A stretch of DNA of 64,000 nucleotides from Caballeronia sp. dw_19 (GTDB lineage: Bacteria; Pseudomonadota; Gammaproteobacteria; Burkholderiales; Burkholderiaceae), in assembly GCF_018449515.1 (NCBI RefSeq), contig NZ_JAAVUQ010000028.1, forward strand, positions 1 through 64,000, in the 5' to 3' direction. The notes below the pieces were generated by a model. The model searched no databases. It had not been told where the DNA came from and worked only from the letters and a program-made list of their open reading frames with translations. Position numbers and translations under genes: made by a program. Of the stretch, positions 53,268-63,626 are shown in pieces (within the stretch, counting starts at the first letter, position 1; each line of letters opens with the position of its first letter).

Positions 53268-54100
53268 ACCGCCTCGCTAAATCTTCCCATGGGTTTCAAT
53301 TGCTACAGCCTCTGGATGCCTGGAGCGGTTATCGGATCGCGCTCACGGGCGTCGTGATCGGCTTGCTGGTATTTGCTGCTGGCGTGTCGTTGTGGCGGTC
53401 CTCCGATCTCAGCGGCACGGAAGCCAGCCGTTTGGCGTCGCACGAAGCGCAGCAACGCCTGGACCGGGCACAAGCAATAACTGCGCAGTTGCCCGTGATG
53501 CGCGCGCGTTCAGGCGATGGTGCACCGCTCGTCCGTTGGACTGTTGCCGACGCACTTCACGAGCTGACCGCGCTCGCCGCTCAGAGCGGCTTGCGGATCG
53601 GCATGATCGAACCGTCGGCGCAGAAGGGCGACGGGATCGAGATCGAGCGGCCGCTGAAGCTTCGCGCCGAAGGTTCGTTCGGCGAGATCCGGCGGTTTCT
53701 CGACGCGCTGGAAGGGCTGCCAAGACTCGTCGTACCGGCAGACGTGCAAATGAAACGAGTGCCGAACGCGCTTTCCCTGGAAGCTACGCTCAGAGTATTC
53801 GAGGATCTTCCGGCGATCACGCGGCCGGAGCTGTCACGCCGGGACGGGTTTGCTGTCGATCCGTTTGGTGTGAAGAACGGTGCAGGCGCGGGCGATGGAG
53901 GCGCGATGCTTCTTGTTGGCACTTTGCGTGCTCGGCGTCGCGGGATGGCATTGGTAGAGACGGCTGCGGGAGTCGATGGATTTCTGCCGGGCCAGATGAT
54001 TGGCGACGAGCGGCTTGGCAATGTCCGTTCGCGTTCGATCGAGCTCAGTCGTCCTGACGGGGTCGTGCGCACGATTGGTTTCGCGGATGACCGGCCATGA
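53264..54100 (+). CDS. PilO-PilP fusion protein of the pilus alignment complex
   Basis: At 278 residues it is longer than PilO alone (about 205). Residues 1-190 look like PilO: a membrane helix near 24-45, a coiled coil, and a ferredoxin-like domain with EIRRFLDALEGLPRLV. From about residue 200, DGFAVDPFG and then LLVGTLRARRRGMALVE and FLPGQMIGDERLG resemble the PilP beta domain that binds the secretin. No lipobox or separate pilP exists here. The fusion is inferred from order and motif style. Confidence 0.7.
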   Translation: MNRLAKSSHGFQLLQPLDAWSGYRIALTGVVIGLLVFAAGVSLWRSSDLSGTEASRLASHEAQQRLDRAQAITAQLPVMRARSGDGAPLVRWTVADALHELTALAAQSGLRIGMIEPSAQKGDGIEIERPLKLRAEGSFGEIRRFLDALEGLPRLVVPADVQMKRVPNALSLEATLRVFEDLPAITRPELSRRDGFAVDPFGVKNGAGAGDGGAMLLVGTLRARRRGMALVETAAGVDGFLPGQMIGDERLGNVRSRSIELSRPDGVVRTIGFADDRP

Positions 54101-55722
54101 AGACGCTGCGGTTTTTGCGGCTGTTAAGCCGTTCGGTGAGCGTGACGCTTCGGGTTGCTCGCGGGGCGGCGGTCGGAGGCGCGTTCTCGTTGCGGTGGCG
54201 AATTTGCGCGCGTGGTATCGCGACCGTCTTGCTGCTGGGGACTGTCACTGCCCACGCTGCACTGCCCCCTTTGCCACCCCTGCCCGAGCCGTTTCCCGAG
54301 ACCTTGCCCACGGACCAGTTCGCGGTTGAGGTTCCTGCGGCCGTCGTTGCGGCGGCGCCCGATGACGACACAGCCTGGCTGACGCCATCCACAACGCCCG
54401 CTCCAGTGGCCGCACCTGATGTCACGCCCGCGCTAGAAGGGCCGCCGACCCCATTGCCACCCGTTGAGCGTATGAGCCGTGGGCCGGTGGACCCTGCCGT
54501 CACGTCGCTTGATGACGGCAAACCGATCTCGCTGAACCTGAAAAATGCCGACTTGAGCGCCGTGCTGCAAACCTTCGCGAAGTTTTCAGGCGTCAACATT
54601 GTCGCGAGCGAGAAGATCCGCGGGCTGGTCTCGCTGAATCTCGTCGACGTGCCGTGGCGGCGCGCGTTTGACACGCTGCTCGATGTCCACGGCCTCGCGA
54701 TGGAGCGCCACGGCGAGGTCATCTGGGTTGCGCCGCTTAGCGAACTGGCGGCGCGCGAGCGTCTTCGCTACGAAGCGCACGCCCGCGCAGCCGATCTCGA
54801 GCCGCTCGCCAGCCGCACCTTCGTTCTGCGCTATCCGCGTGCCGACGACGTGCGCAAGCTCCTGACGGGTTCGGGCAGCCAGCGGGTGTTATCGAAGCGC
54901 GGTTCTGTCATGGCTGATGCCCGCACCAACCTGCTTTTCGTCACTGACCTTGAGGCCCGCGTCACGCAGATCGCCGAGCTGATTGCGCGGATCGACCAGC
55001 CGACGCCCCAGGTGATGATCGAGGCCCGCATTGTGGAGGGCGACACCGGGTTTTCGCGCAATCTCGGGGTGAAACTGTCAATGACGCCCACCGGCGACTC
55101 CACCGCACACGGTCTTGTGGCGGGTGCGGACGGCGCGGTGTTCGATTTATCGGCGCGGCCGATTGGCGGATTTGACGCCGCGACCGCCGGCCTGACGCTA
55201 TTCGCCGCGCAGGCTACGCGTTTGCTGAACGTCGAGTTGAGCGCGCTCGAAAACGAAGGCCGCGGCGAGATTGTGTCGAGTCCCCGCGTGATTACGGCGG
55301 ATCGCGTGAAGGCGGTGGTCGAGCAAGGCACGGAGTTGCCGTATCAGGCGAAAGTGGGCAATGGCGTATCGGGCGTCCAGTTTCGCCGGGCCGCGCTGAA
55401 ACTGGAGGTCGAGCCCCAAATTACGCCGCATGGCCACGTGATCCTTGATCTCGATGTATCGAAGGACAGCGTCGGCGAGCAGACGGCAGCCGGCCCGGCA
55501 ATCAACACCAAGCACGTCCAGACGCGCGTGGAGGTGGAGGACGGCGGCACGGTGGCAATCGGCGGGATATATTCCTCCGATGAGCGCGAGGACGTCACGA
55601 GGGTCCCGCTGCTCGGTAAAATCCCGGTATTGGGCTGGCTTTTTCGTCATACCGCGCGCCGCAATTCACGCAGCGAACTGGTCATTTTCATTACCCCGCA
55701 TATCGTTCCGGCGCGTCTGTGA
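54097..55722 (+). CDS. pilQ: Type IV pilus secretin PilQ
   Basis: A 541-residue outer-membrane secretin. A long N-region precedes a signal peptide ending near AHA-A (residue 55), and then comes a Pro-rich linker (residues 56-130). The N0 (STN) domain includes [20 protein letters not shown], the N1 domain ends in [20 protein letters not shown], and the secretin core ends in [14 protein letters not shown]. It lacks the N-terminal AMIN domains of larger PilQ (700 or more residues). It overlaps the upstream gene by 4 bases. Confidence 0.92.
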   Translation: MKTLRFLRLLSRSVSVTLRVARGAAVGGAFSLRWRICARGIATVLLLGTVTAHAALPPLPPLPEPFPETLPTDQFAVEVPAAVVAAAPDDDTAWLTPSTTPAPVAAPDVTPALEGPPTPLPPVERMSRGPVDPAVTSLDDGKPISLNLKNADLSAVLQTFAKFSGVNIVASEKIRGLVSLNLVDVPWRRAFDTLLDVHGLAMERHGEVIWVAPLSELAARERLRYEAHARAADLEPLASRTFVLRYPRADDVRKLLTGSGSQRVLSKRGSVMADARTNLLFVTDLEARVTQIAELIARIDQPTPQVMIEARIVEGDTGFSRNLGVKLSMTPTGDSTAHGLVAGADGAVFDLSARPIGGFDAATAGLTLFAAQATRLLNVELSALENEGRGEIVSSPRVITADRVKAVVEQGTELPYQAKVGNGVSGVQFRRAALKLEVEPQITPHGHVILDLDVSKDSVGEQTAAGPAINTKHVQTRVEVEDGGTVAIGGIYSSDEREDVTRVPLLGKIPVLGWLFRHTARRNSRSELVIFITPHIVPARL

Positions 55723-55829
55723 GGGCCGCCGGCAAGCCTTTCCGACTCGACAAACCGGCCCTTTTGCCCTTAAGCTCCCGCACGAACGGGACCAGAATCG
55801 GGACCGGAATCAATGCACAAGGAAGCGAG

Positions 55830-56381
55830 TTGGAAGCCGGGCAAGCGAACGCAAACGTATTTTTTGTCGGACTCATGGGGGCAGGCAAGACCACCGTGGG
55901 GCGGGCGGTCGCGCGCCGGTTACAGCGGTCATTCATCGATTCCGACCACGAAATCGAGGCGCGTACGGGCGCGCGCATCCCGGTAATCTGGGAGGTCGAG
56001 GGCGAGGATGGCTTCCGGCAGCGCGAAGCGGATGTGATCGACGAGTTGTCGCGGCGCGAGAATATTGTGCTGGCAACCGGCGGCGGCGCGATTCTCCGGG
56101 CGGAGAATCGGGAACATCTGAAGAGTCGCGGGCTGGTGATTTACCTGCGCGCCACGCCGCATGAATTGTGGCAGCGCACGCGGCGCGATAAAAACCGGCC
56201 GCTGCTGCAGACCGACGACCCGCGCGGTAAGCTGGAAGCGCTCTACAAGGCGCGTGATCCGCTGTATCAGGAGTGCGCGCATTTCATCGTGGAAACCGGC
56301 CGGCCGACCGTGAATAACCTCGTCAACATGGTGTTGATGCAACTGGAGATGGCCGGCATCGCCAAGCCGGCTACGTCATAA
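55830..56381 (+). CDS. aroK: Shikimate kinase
   Basis: A 183-residue enzyme that phosphorylates shikimate with ATP. The P-loop [23 protein letters not shown] and the lid-region sequence [10 protein letters not shown] are visible. The start is uncertain: TTG 55830 behind AAGGAAG gives the family length, while GTG 55719, overlapping the pilQ stop, would add 37 residues of low-complexity sequence. aroB begins at the last base of its stop codon. Confidence 0.93.
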   Translation: MEAGQANANVFFVGLMGAGKTTVGRAVARRLQRSFIDSDHEIEARTGARIPVIWEVEGEDGFRQREADVIDELSRRENIVLATGGGAILRAENREHLKSRGLVIYLRATPHELWQRTRRDKNRPLLQTDDPRGKLEALYKARDPLYQECAHFIVETGRPTVNNLVNMVLMQLEMAGIAKPATS

Positions 56382-57466
56382 TGTCCGCCATGATTACCGT
56401 CAAAGTCGAACTGGGCGATCGCGCCTACCCCATCCATATTGGCGCCGGGCTGATTGGCCGGACCGACCTGTACGCACCGCATATTGCCGGTTCGTCGGTC
56501 GCCATTGTCACCAACACGACCGTCGATCCGCTCTACGGCGATGCGCTCCGCGCTGCCCTCGCGCCGCTCGGCAAGAAAGTCACGACCATCGTTCTGCCCG
56601 ACGGCGAGGCGCACAAGAATCTCGAGACGCTCAACCAGATTTTCAGCGCGCTGCTGACCGAGCGCGCCGACCGCAAGACCACGCTGATTGCGTTGGGCGG
56701 CGGGGTGATCGGCGACATGACGGGTTTTGCCGCGGCCAGCTATATGCGCGGCGTGCCTTTTATCCAGGTGCCGACCACACTGCTCGCGCAGGTCGATTCA
56801 TCGGTGGGCGGGAAGACCGGCATCAATCATCCGCTCGGCAAGAACATGATCGGCGCGTTTTATCAGCCGCAGGCGGTCATCGCGGACATAGGGGCGCTGC
56901 AGACGCTGCCGGCGCGCGAACTTGCCGCGGGTATCGCGGAAGTGATCAAGACGGGCGCCATTGCGGACAGCGAGTTCTTCGAGTGGATCGAGGCGAACAT
57001 CGGGGCGTTGAACGCGTGTGATCCGGCCGCTCTTACGCATGCGGTGAAGCGCTCGTGCGAGGTGAAGGCTTCGGTTGTCGCTGCAGACGAACGCGAAGGC
57101 GGCTTGCGCGCCATTCTCAATTTCGGCCACACATTCGGTCATGCAATTGAGGCTGGTCTTGGTTACGGGGAATGGCTGCATGGAGAGGCAGTCGGTTGCG
57201 GCATGGTGATGGCAGCGGATCTGTCGGTGCGGCTTGGCCGGCTCGACGAAACTTCACGTGAGCGGCTCACGCGGTTGATCGCTGCGGCGAAGCTCCCGGT
57301 CAAGGCGCCGGCGCTTGGCGCGGATCGGTATATCGACTTGATGAAGGTCGACAAGAAAGCCGAAGCAGGTGAGATCAAATTCATCCTGCTCGAGCGTTTC
57401 GGTAATACGAAGATCACGGGTGCACCCGACGAGGCAGTGCGCGCAACGCTTGCGGCCAGCGTCTGA
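56381..57466 (+). CDS. aroB: 3-dehydroquinate synthase
   Basis: A 361-residue NAD- and metal-dependent enzyme that cyclises DAHP to 3-dehydroquinate, the second step of the shikimate pathway. [21 protein letters not shown] binds NAD, and [11 protein letters not shown] and HGEAVGCGM hold zinc ligands. A second ATG at 56390 is also possible. aroK and aroB overlap by one base. Confidence 0.97.
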   Translation: MSAMITVKVELGDRAYPIHIGAGLIGRTDLYAPHIAGSSVAIVTNTTVDPLYGDALRAALAPLGKKVTTIVLPDGEAHKNLETLNQIFSALLTERADRKTTLIALGGGVIGDMTGFAAASYMRGVPFIQVPTTLLAQVDSSVGGKTGINHPLGKNMIGAFYQPQAVIADIGALQTLPARELAAGIAEVIKTGAIADSEFFEWIEANIGALNACDPAALTHAVKRSCEVKASVVAADEREGGLRAILNFGHTFGHAIEAGLGYGEWLHGEAVGCGMVMAADLSVRLGRLDETSRERLTRLIAAAKLPVKAPALGADRYIDLMKVDKKAEAGEIKFILLERFGNTKITGAPDEAVRATLAASV

Positions 57467-57842
57467 GCGGCTGCGTTCAGCAGTGGGTCGTTGCGACGAA
57501 GCTCAGTCGCGAGACGTCCGGGTTCACCAATGCGCTGAATGTCGTTCGTGGCCACGGCGCGAAGAACACCATCGCTCATGCTAACAAGTGAGCCGCACTA
57601 CTTCCGGATGTTGAAGCCGTTCGCGCTGGCTTCGTTGATGCTGTTTTGAGGCGCGGCCATCGCCATGAAGAAGATGATGGTGAGTCGGAGCAACTGCCAA
57701 GCCGCGAGAGATGAAAGTTTCGGCCTTTGCGCTGATTTTCCCTGACGCTGTGCTGTGCTGAGGCAAAACCGTTGCCGCAGAAAATACGACCAAGCCAAGA
57801 CCCAAGCAAAAACAACAAGGCAACGATGATTCGGAGCAGCCG
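57467..57842. other. aroB-dgt spacer with coding-like but unassigned sequence
   Basis: This 376-bp gap has no gene I can identify. The minus strand from about 57708 down to 57598 reads for 37 codons with strongly GC-biased third positions and ends in TAG at 57598, with the C-terminus SANGFNIRK. A plus-strand stretch at 57477-57592 also has coding-like codon use and ends in TGA. Both may be remnants of decayed genes. No terminator or strong promoter was seen. Confidence 0.3.
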
Positions 57843-59069
57843 GTGAGCGACAAGACATTCCAGTTTTCCAGCATCACGCCGACGTCCTTCGCGCTTGAGG
57901 CGCATCTCGCGCCGTATGCCGCGCATTCGGCCGAGTCGCGTGGCCGCCGCTTCGAAGAAAAACCGCCCGTCGCACGTACCGAGTTCCAGCGCGACCGCGA
58001 TCGCATTGTTCACTCCACGGCGTTCCGTCGCCTCGAATACAAGACGCAGGTTTTCGTGAACCACGAGGGCGACCTGTTTCGCACACGCCTGACGCACAGC
58101 CTGGAAGTCGCGCAGATCGCCCGTTCCGTGGCGCGTAACCTGCGCGTGAACGAAGACCTGGTTGAAGCCATTTCGCTGGCGCACGATCTTGGCCATACGC
58201 CTTTCGGCCATGCCGGACAAGATGCACTGAATGAATGCATGCGCGACCACGGCGGCTTCGAGCACAACCTCCAGAGCCTTGTGGTGGTCGATGAACTGGA
58301 AGAACACTACGGCGCGTTCGACGGCCTGAATCTCTGCTTCGAAACCCGCGAGGGCATTCTCAAACACTGCTCGCACGAAAATGCGCTGAAGCTCGGCGCG
58401 TTGGGTGAACGCTTTCTGACTCGCAAGCAGCCGTCGATAGAAGCCCAGATCGCAAACGTAGCCGACGAAATCGCCTACAACAATCATGACGTCGACGACG
58501 GGCTTCGCTCCGGCCTGATCACGCTCGATCAACTGGCCGATGTCGCGTTGTGGCAGACGCACTACGAAGCGGCGCGCGGCGAGTATCCGGGTATTGAAGG
58601 GCGAAGACTGATTCACGAGACCATCCGCCGGATCATCAACGCGTTGATCGTGGATCTGATCGAGTCGACGAGCGAGAACCTGGCGCGGTTGAATCCGCAA
58701 TCAGTCGATGACGTGCGCGACGCCCCGGCGCTGGTCACGCACAGCGAGACAGTTGCCGCCCAGGCTACCGAGCTCAAGCGCTTTCTTTACAAGAATCTGT
58801 ACCGCCATTACCAGGTGATGCGGATGGCTAACAAAGCGGGGCGCGTGGTGAGCGGGCTTTTCAAGGCGTTCAACGACGACCCGCGCCTGCTGCCGCCCGC
58901 CTATCAGGCGCGCGGACCGATCGCGGAAGAGTCCGCCAATGACCCTCGCGGCAGCGAGACTGCTTCGGGCGGCACGCAAGCACGCTTGATCGCGCATTAC
59001 ATCGCGGGCATGACGGATCGTTACGCATTAAAAGAATATGGACGTCTGTTCGTCATCGACGACAATTAG
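57843..59069 (+). CDS. dgt: Deoxyguanosinetriphosphate triphosphohydrolase-like protein
   Basis: A 408-residue HD-superfamily enzyme of the Dgt family, which removes triphosphate from dNTPs. [22 protein letters not shown] is the family entry motif, followed by [20 protein letters not shown] and NNHDVDDGL, which supply the metal-binding His and Asp residues. It begins at GTG 57843. Substrate preference (dGTP or mixed dNTPs) cannot be read from sequence. The N-terminal 35 residues are variable. Confidence 0.93.
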   Translation: MSDKTFQFSSITPTSFALEAHLAPYAAHSAESRGRRFEEKPPVARTEFQRDRDRIVHSTAFRRLEYKTQVFVNHEGDLFRTRLTHSLEVAQIARSVARNLRVNEDLVEAISLAHDLGHTPFGHAGQDALNECMRDHGGFEHNLQSLVVVDELEEHYGAFDGLNLCFETREGILKHCSHENALKLGALGERFLTRKQPSIEAQIANVADEIAYNNHDVDDGLRSGLITLDQLADVALWQTHYEAARGEYPGIEGRRLIHETIRRIINALIVDLIESTSENLARLNPQSVDDVRDAPALVTHSETVAAQATELKRFLYKNLYRHYQVMRMANKAGRVVSGLFKAFNDDPRLLPPAYQARGPIAEESANDPRGSETASGGTQARLIAHYIAGMTDRYALKEYGRLFVIDDN

Positions 59070-59142
59070 AATCCCGCGTTCCAGGCGCGTTCGCGTTTGT
59101 TCCAACCAAAAAACTCCACCGGGGTTCAAGGAGAGGTTACTC

Positions 59143-60465
59143 ATGAGTAGTCGCAAGTTGCTGGTCGGCGCCTTTTCCATCGCCGCCATATTCGCCCTTG
59201 GCGCCAGTCAGGCACAGGCCGCCACTGAAATCCAGTTCTGGCACGCCATGGAATCTGCGCTTGGCGAGCGCGTGAACGACATCGCAAACGACTTCAACGC
59301 GTCGCAGAGCGATTACAAGATCGTGCCGGTCTTCAAGGGCAGCTACGACCAGACGCTGGCTGCGGGTATTGCGGCGTATCGCAGCGGCAACGCGCCGGCC
59401 ATCCTGCAAGTGTATGAAGTCGGTACCGCCACGATGATTCAGGCCAAGAAAGCGGTCATTCCCGTTTCCGATGTCTTCAAGCAAGCCGGCGTTCCGCTCG
59501 ACGAAAAGGCATTCGTTCCGACCATTGCAAGCTATTACAGCGACTCGAAGACCGGCCACCTGATCTCGATGCCGTTCAACAGTTCGACGCCCGTCCTCTA
59601 TTACAACAAGGACATGTTCAAGAAAGCCGGTATCGATCCGACCCATCCGCCGAAAACCTGGGACGAACTCGAAGCCGATGCGAAAAAGTTGAAGGCGGCC
59701 GGCATGTGCGGTTATTCGTCGGGCTGGCAGAGCTGGATTCAGTTGGAGAACTACAGCGCGTGGCACGGCCTGCCGTTCGCATCGGAGAATAATGGCTTCG
59801 ACGGCACCAACGCCGTGCTCGAATTCAACAAACCGCTGCAGATCGCGCACATCCAGCGCCTGCAGAACATGGCGAAGGACGGCACGTTCACGTATGTTGG
59901 CCGGAAGGACGAGGCGGTATCGAAGTTCTATAGCGGCGATTGCGGCATCGTGACCAACTCGTCCGGCTCGTTGGCCAACATCAAGAAATACGCGAAGTTC
60001 AATTTCGGCACGGGCATGATGCCGTACGACCAGAGCGTGAAGGGCGCACCGCAGAACGCGATTATCGGCGGCGCGAGTCTTTGGGTGCTGGCTGGCAAGG
60101 ATCCGGCAACGTACAAGGGCGTCGCCAAGTTCCTGGCTTATCTGACCTCGCCGGCAGTGGCAGCTAAATGGCATCAGGACACGGGTTATCTGCCGGTCAC
60201 GACCGCCGCGTACGAACTGACGCAAAAGCAGGGCTTCTACGACAAAAACCCCGGCGCCGATACCGCGATCAAACAGATGCTGAACAAGCCGCCCCTGCCT
60301 TTCACGAAGGGCTTGCGTCTGGGCAACATGCCGCAGATCCGCACGATTGTCGACGAAGAACTCGAGCAAGTCTGGGCGGAAAAGAAAACGCCGAAGGACG
60401 CGCTTGATTCGGCGGTGTCGCGCGGCGACGACCTGCTGCGCCGCTTCGAAAAGGCTGGAAACTAA
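59143..60465 (+). CDS. ugpB: sn-Glycerol-3-phosphate ABC transporter, periplasmic binding protein
   Basis: A 440-residue type 1 extracellular solute-binding protein. The signal peptide ends near AQAA (residue 26), then [17 protein letters not shown] is the UgpB N-terminal motif. [17 protein letters not shown] and [25 protein letters not shown], the latter in the ligand pocket, agree with UgpB. ATG 59143 follows AAGGAGAGG. It is the first gene of the ugp operon. Confidence 0.95.
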   Translation: MSSRKLLVGAFSIAAIFALGASQAQAATEIQFWHAMESALGERVNDIANDFNASQSDYKIVPVFKGSYDQTLAAGIAAYRSGNAPAILQVYEVGTATMIQAKKAVIPVSDVFKQAGVPLDEKAFVPTIASYYSDSKTGHLISMPFNSSTPVLYYNKDMFKKAGIDPTHPPKTWDELEADAKKLKAAGMCGYSSGWQSWIQLENYSAWHGLPFASENNGFDGTNAVLEFNKPLQIAHIQRLQNMAKDGTFTYVGRKDEAVSKFYSGDCGIVTNSSGSLANIKKYAKFNFGTGMMPYDQSVKGAPQNAIIGGASLWVLAGKDPATYKGVAKFLAYLTSPAVAAKWHQDTGYLPVTTAAYELTQKQGFYDKNPGADTAIKQMLNKPPLPFTKGLRLGNMPQIRTIVDEELEQVWAEKKTPKDALDSAVSRGDDLLRRFEKAGN

Positions 60466-60472
60466 ACTCGCC

Positions 60473-61357
60473 ATGGAAAAACGATCGCGGTTCAATACGA
60501 GCCTGCTGCCTTATCTGCTGGTCGCGCCGCAACTCGCCATCACCGCGCTCTTTTTCCTGTGGCCGGCCGGCGAGGCGCTATGGCAGGCCACGCAGACCCA
60601 GGACGCGTTCGGTACATCGAGCGAGTTTGTCGGGCTGGCCAATTTCAAGCAGATCTTCACCGATCCGCTTTACCTCGCGTCGTTCAATACGACCATCATC
60701 TTCTGCACGCTCGTCACCGTGTCGGGTCTGGTGATCTCGCTGCTGCTGGCCGCGTGCGCCGATCGGGTGACAAGAGGCCGGAAGCTGTATCAGACGCTAT
60801 TGATCTGGCCATACGCGGTCGCGCCGGCGATTGCCGCCGTGCTGTGGTCGTTCCTGTTTAATCCGAGCATAGGCCTGGTGACGTATGCGCTCGCAAAATA
60901 CGGCATTGTCTGGAACCACGCGCTCAACGGTTCACAGGCCATGTTCCTGGTCGTGCTGGCGTCAGTGTGGAAGCAGGTCAGCTATAACTTCCTGTTCTTC
61001 TACGCCGGGCTGCAGGCTATCCCGCGTTCGCTGATCGAAGCGGCGGCCATTGACGGCGCCGGGCCCGTGCGGCGGTTCTTCGGAATCGCGCTGCCGTTGC
61101 TCTCGCCAACCAGTTTCTTCCTGCTGACCGTGAACGTGGTCTACGCCTTCTTCGATACCTTCCCGGTCATCGATGCAGCGACCGGCGGCGGTCCGGCGCA
61201 GTCCACAAAAACGCTCATCTACAAGATTTTCACCGAGGGTTTCCAGGGGCTCGATATCGGCAGTTCCGGCGCACAGTCGGTCGTGCTGATGGTGATCGTG
61301 GTGGCGCTGACTGTCGTGCAATTCCGCTTTATTGAACGTCGGGTGCAGTACTCATGA
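60473..61357 (+). CDS. ugpA: sn-Glycerol-3-phosphate ABC transporter permease UgpA
   Basis: A 294-residue permease with six predicted helices. The EAA-type loop [22 protein letters not shown] contacts the ATPase. The start is ATG 60473 ([16 protein letters not shown]), just after ugpB; a longer frame would overlap ugpB. It overlaps ugpE by 4 bases (ATGA), so the permease pair is translated in a coupled way. Confidence 0.95.
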   Translation: MEKRSRFNTSLLPYLLVAPQLAITALFFLWPAGEALWQATQTQDAFGTSSEFVGLANFKQIFTDPLYLASFNTTIIFCTLVTVSGLVISLLLAACADRVTRGRKLYQTLLIWPYAVAPAIAAVLWSFLFNPSIGLVTYALAKYGIVWNHALNGSQAMFLVVLASVWKQVSYNFLFFYAGLQAIPRSLIEAAAIDGAGPVRRFFGIALPLLSPTSFFLLTVNVVYAFFDTFPVIDAATGGGPAQSTKTLIYKIFTEGFQGLDIGSSGAQSVVLMVIVVALTVVQFRFIERRVQYS

Positions 61358-62199
61358 TCGAGAACCGTCGCGGTTTTGACCTGTTTTGCCACGCGGTGCT
61401 GATCGTGGGCGTGGTGCTGGTCGTGTTTCCGGTGTACATCGCCTTCTGCGCGGCCACCATGAGCGAAGCGGAAGTTTTCAGCGTGCCGCTTTCGCTGGTT
61501 CCGAGCACGCATTTGTTCGAGAACATAGCGAATATCTGGACGCACGGCAGCGGCAACGCAGCGGCGCCGTTCGGCCACATGCTGTTGAACAGCCTGGTCA
61601 TGGCGCTTGTGATTTCGATCGGCAAGATCGCTATCTCCATGTTGTCGGCCTACGCCATCGTGTTCTTCCGCTTCCCGTTTAAAAACCTGGCCTTCTGGCT
61701 AATTTTCATCACGCTGATGCTGCCGGTGGAAGTACGGATTTTCCCGACGGTCCAGGTGGTTTCATCGATGCATCTCAGCAACACGTACGCCGGACTGACA
61801 TTGCCGCTGATTGCATCGGCGACGGCGACTTTCCTGTTCCGCCAGTTCTTCATGACGCTGCCCGATGAGCTGATGGAGGCGGCGCGCATCGACGGCGCCG
61901 GGGCATTGCGGTTCTTGTGGGACGTGGTGCTGCCGCTGTCGAAGACGAACATTGCCGCGCTGTTCGTGATCACGTTCATCTACGGCTGGAACCAGTATTT
62001 GTGGCCGATCCTGATCACCAGCGACCAGTCGCTGCAAACCGCGGTGGTCGGCATCAAGAGCATGATCGCTTCAGGAGACACCGCCACCGAATGGCATCTG
62101 GTCATGACCGCAACGCTGCTGGCCATGTTGCCGCCGCTCGCGGTTGTACTGACGATGCAGCGCTGGTTCGTGCGCGGTCTCGTCGATTCCGAAAAATAA
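61354..62199 (+). CDS. ugpE: sn-Glycerol-3-phosphate ABC transporter permease UgpE
   Basis: A 281-residue permease with six predicted helices. The cytoplasmic loop [22 protein letters not shown] is the EAA motif, and [17 protein letters not shown] is typical of UgpE. It forms the heterodimeric channel with UgpA. Confidence 0.95.
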   Translation: MIENRRGFDLFCHAVLIVGVVLVVFPVYIAFCAATMSEAEVFSVPLSLVPSTHLFENIANIWTHGSGNAAAPFGHMLLNSLVMALVISIGKIAISMLSAYAIVFFRFPFKNLAFWLIFITLMLPVEVRIFPTVQVVSSMHLSNTYAGLTLPLIASATATFLFRQFFMTLPDELMEAARIDGAGALRFLWDVVLPLSKTNIAALFVITFIYGWNQYLWPILITSDQSLQTAVVGIKSMIASGDTATEWHLVMTATLLAMLPPLAVVLTMQRWFVRGLVDSEK

Positions 62200-62213
62200 C
62201 GGAGGTTCGTTCA

Positions 62214-62522
62214 ATGATCCTTGAAGTTGCTCAATTGCCGGTGAAGGCGGGCGAAGAGGCCGCGTTTGAAGCCGCGTTTGCTCAGGCCGAAAAGATTATC
62301 TCGGCGCAACCGGGCTATCTCTCGCACGAACTGGTGCGTGGCGCCGACGCGGACAACGGCTCGCATTACGTGTTGCTCGTGCGCTGGGAAACGGTCGCGG
62401 CGCATCAGGAAGGTTTCCGCAATTCCGCCGGCTACCAGACGTGGCGCGAGTTGCTGCATAAATTCTATGAACCGGGTGTCGCGGTCGCGCATTTTGCGAC
62501 GGTCGCGGGCGCCCTTAAATGA
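62214..62522 (+). CDS. ABM-domain (antibiotic biosynthesis monooxygenase-like) small protein
   Basis: A 102-residue protein beginning [40 protein letters not shown] and the following W and L residues match the dimeric alpha-beta barrel ABM fold. It has a GGAGG site and lies 14 bp after ugpE and 10 bp before ugpC, so it belongs to the ugp transcript. The standard ugpBAEC order has no such gene. Its substrate is unknown; haem or quinone oxidation cannot be told from sequence. Confidence 0.8.
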   Translation: MILEVAQLPVKAGEEAAFEAAFAQAEKIISAQPGYLSHELVRGADADNGSHYVLLVRWETVAAHQEGFRNSAGYQTWRELLHKFYEPGVAVAHFATVAGALK

Positions 62523-62532
62523 AGGCGGGTCG

Positions 62533-63615
62533 ATGGCTGCACTGAGCCTTCAAGGCGTCAAGAAAACCTACGACAGCAAGCAGTTCGTCCTGCACGGCAT
62601 CGACGTGGAAGTGACGGACGGCGAATTCGTCGTGATGGTCGGGCCGTCCGGCTGCGGGAAATCGACTTTGCTGCGGATGGTCGCGGGGCTGGAAAGCGTG
62701 TCCGAAGGGACGATTTCCATCGGCGAGAAAGTGGTGAATAGGCTGGAGCCGAAGGACCGGGACATCGCGATGGTGTTCCAGAACTACGCGCTGTATCCGC
62801 ATATGAGCGTCGCGCAGAACATGGCGTATGCGCTGAAGATCGGCGGTGTGAGCAAATCGGAAATCGACCGGCGCGTGCAGAATGCCGCGAAGATACTGGA
62901 ACTCGAACCGTTGCTCGCCCGCAAGCCGCGCGAGCTGTCCGGCGGGCAGCGGCAACGTGTGGCAATGGGGCGCGCGATCGTGCGCGAACCGGCCGTGTTC
63001 CTGTTCGATGAACCGCTCTCCAACCTCGACGCCAAGCTGCGCGTGCAAATGCGGCTGGAGATCCAGCGGCTGCACGCGCGTCTCGCGACCACGAGCCTGT
63101 ACGTCACGCACGACCAGATCGAAGCGATGACACTCGCGCAGCGCGTGATCGTGATGAATCGCGGCCGTGCCGAGCAGATCGGGCCGCCGACCGAAGTCTA
63201 CGAGCGGCCGGCGACGGTGTTCGTGGCAAGCTTTATCGGCTCACCGGCCATGAATCTGCTGGAAGGCCGAGTGTCGGAAGACGGATCGGGCTTCGATGTC
63301 GCCGGTAACGGGCCACGCCTGCCGCTCGCGGGCATGCAGTCGTTGCAACAGGATCTGAAGGGCCGCGAGTGGGTGTTAGGCATTCGGCCGGAACACATGC
63401 TGCCGGAGCAGCAGAGCGCGCATGTCACGTTGACGGTCGATTCCTGCGAACTCCTCGGTGCCGATAACCTCGCGCATGGCCGTTGGGGCAAACACGACGT
63501 CGCGGTGCGTTTGCCGCACGAACATCGTCCGGCGCGCGGCGAGGCGCTGGAAGTGGCGCTGCCGGCTCATCGTCTGCACATCTTCGATCCGGCGACGGGC
63601 TTGCGCGTCAATTAA
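62533..63615 (+). CDS. ugpC: sn-Glycerol-3-phosphate ABC transporter ATP-binding protein UgpC
   Basis: A 360-residue MalK-type ATPase. Walker [10 protein letters not shown] is at residues 37-45, the signature [14 protein letters not shown] near 136, Walker [13 protein letters not shown] near 155 and the switch THDQIEAMT near 192. The C-terminal TOBE/regulatory domain is present. The start is ATG 62533 ([15 protein letters not shown]); a longer upstream frame overlaps the ABM gene. Related MalK-type ATPases can be shared among sugar transporters. Confidence 0.95.
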   Translation: MAALSLQGVKKTYDSKQFVLHGIDVEVTDGEFVVMVGPSGCGKSTLLRMVAGLESVSEGTISIGEKVVNRLEPKDRDIAMVFQNYALYPHMSVAQNMAYALKIGGVSKSEIDRRVQNAAKILELEPLLARKPRELSGGQRQRVAMGRAIVREPAVFLFDEPLSNLDAKLRVQMRLEIQRLHARLATTSLYVTHDQIEAMTLAQRVIVMNRGRAEQIGPPTEVYERPATVFVASFIGSPAMNLLEGRVSEDGSGFDVAGNGPRLPLAGMQSLQQDLKGREWVLGIRPEHMLPEQQSAHVTLTVDSCELLGADNLAHGRWGKHDVAVRLPHEHRPARGEALEVALPAHRLHIFDPATGLRVN

Positions 63616-63626
63616 TAGGAAAAGCG

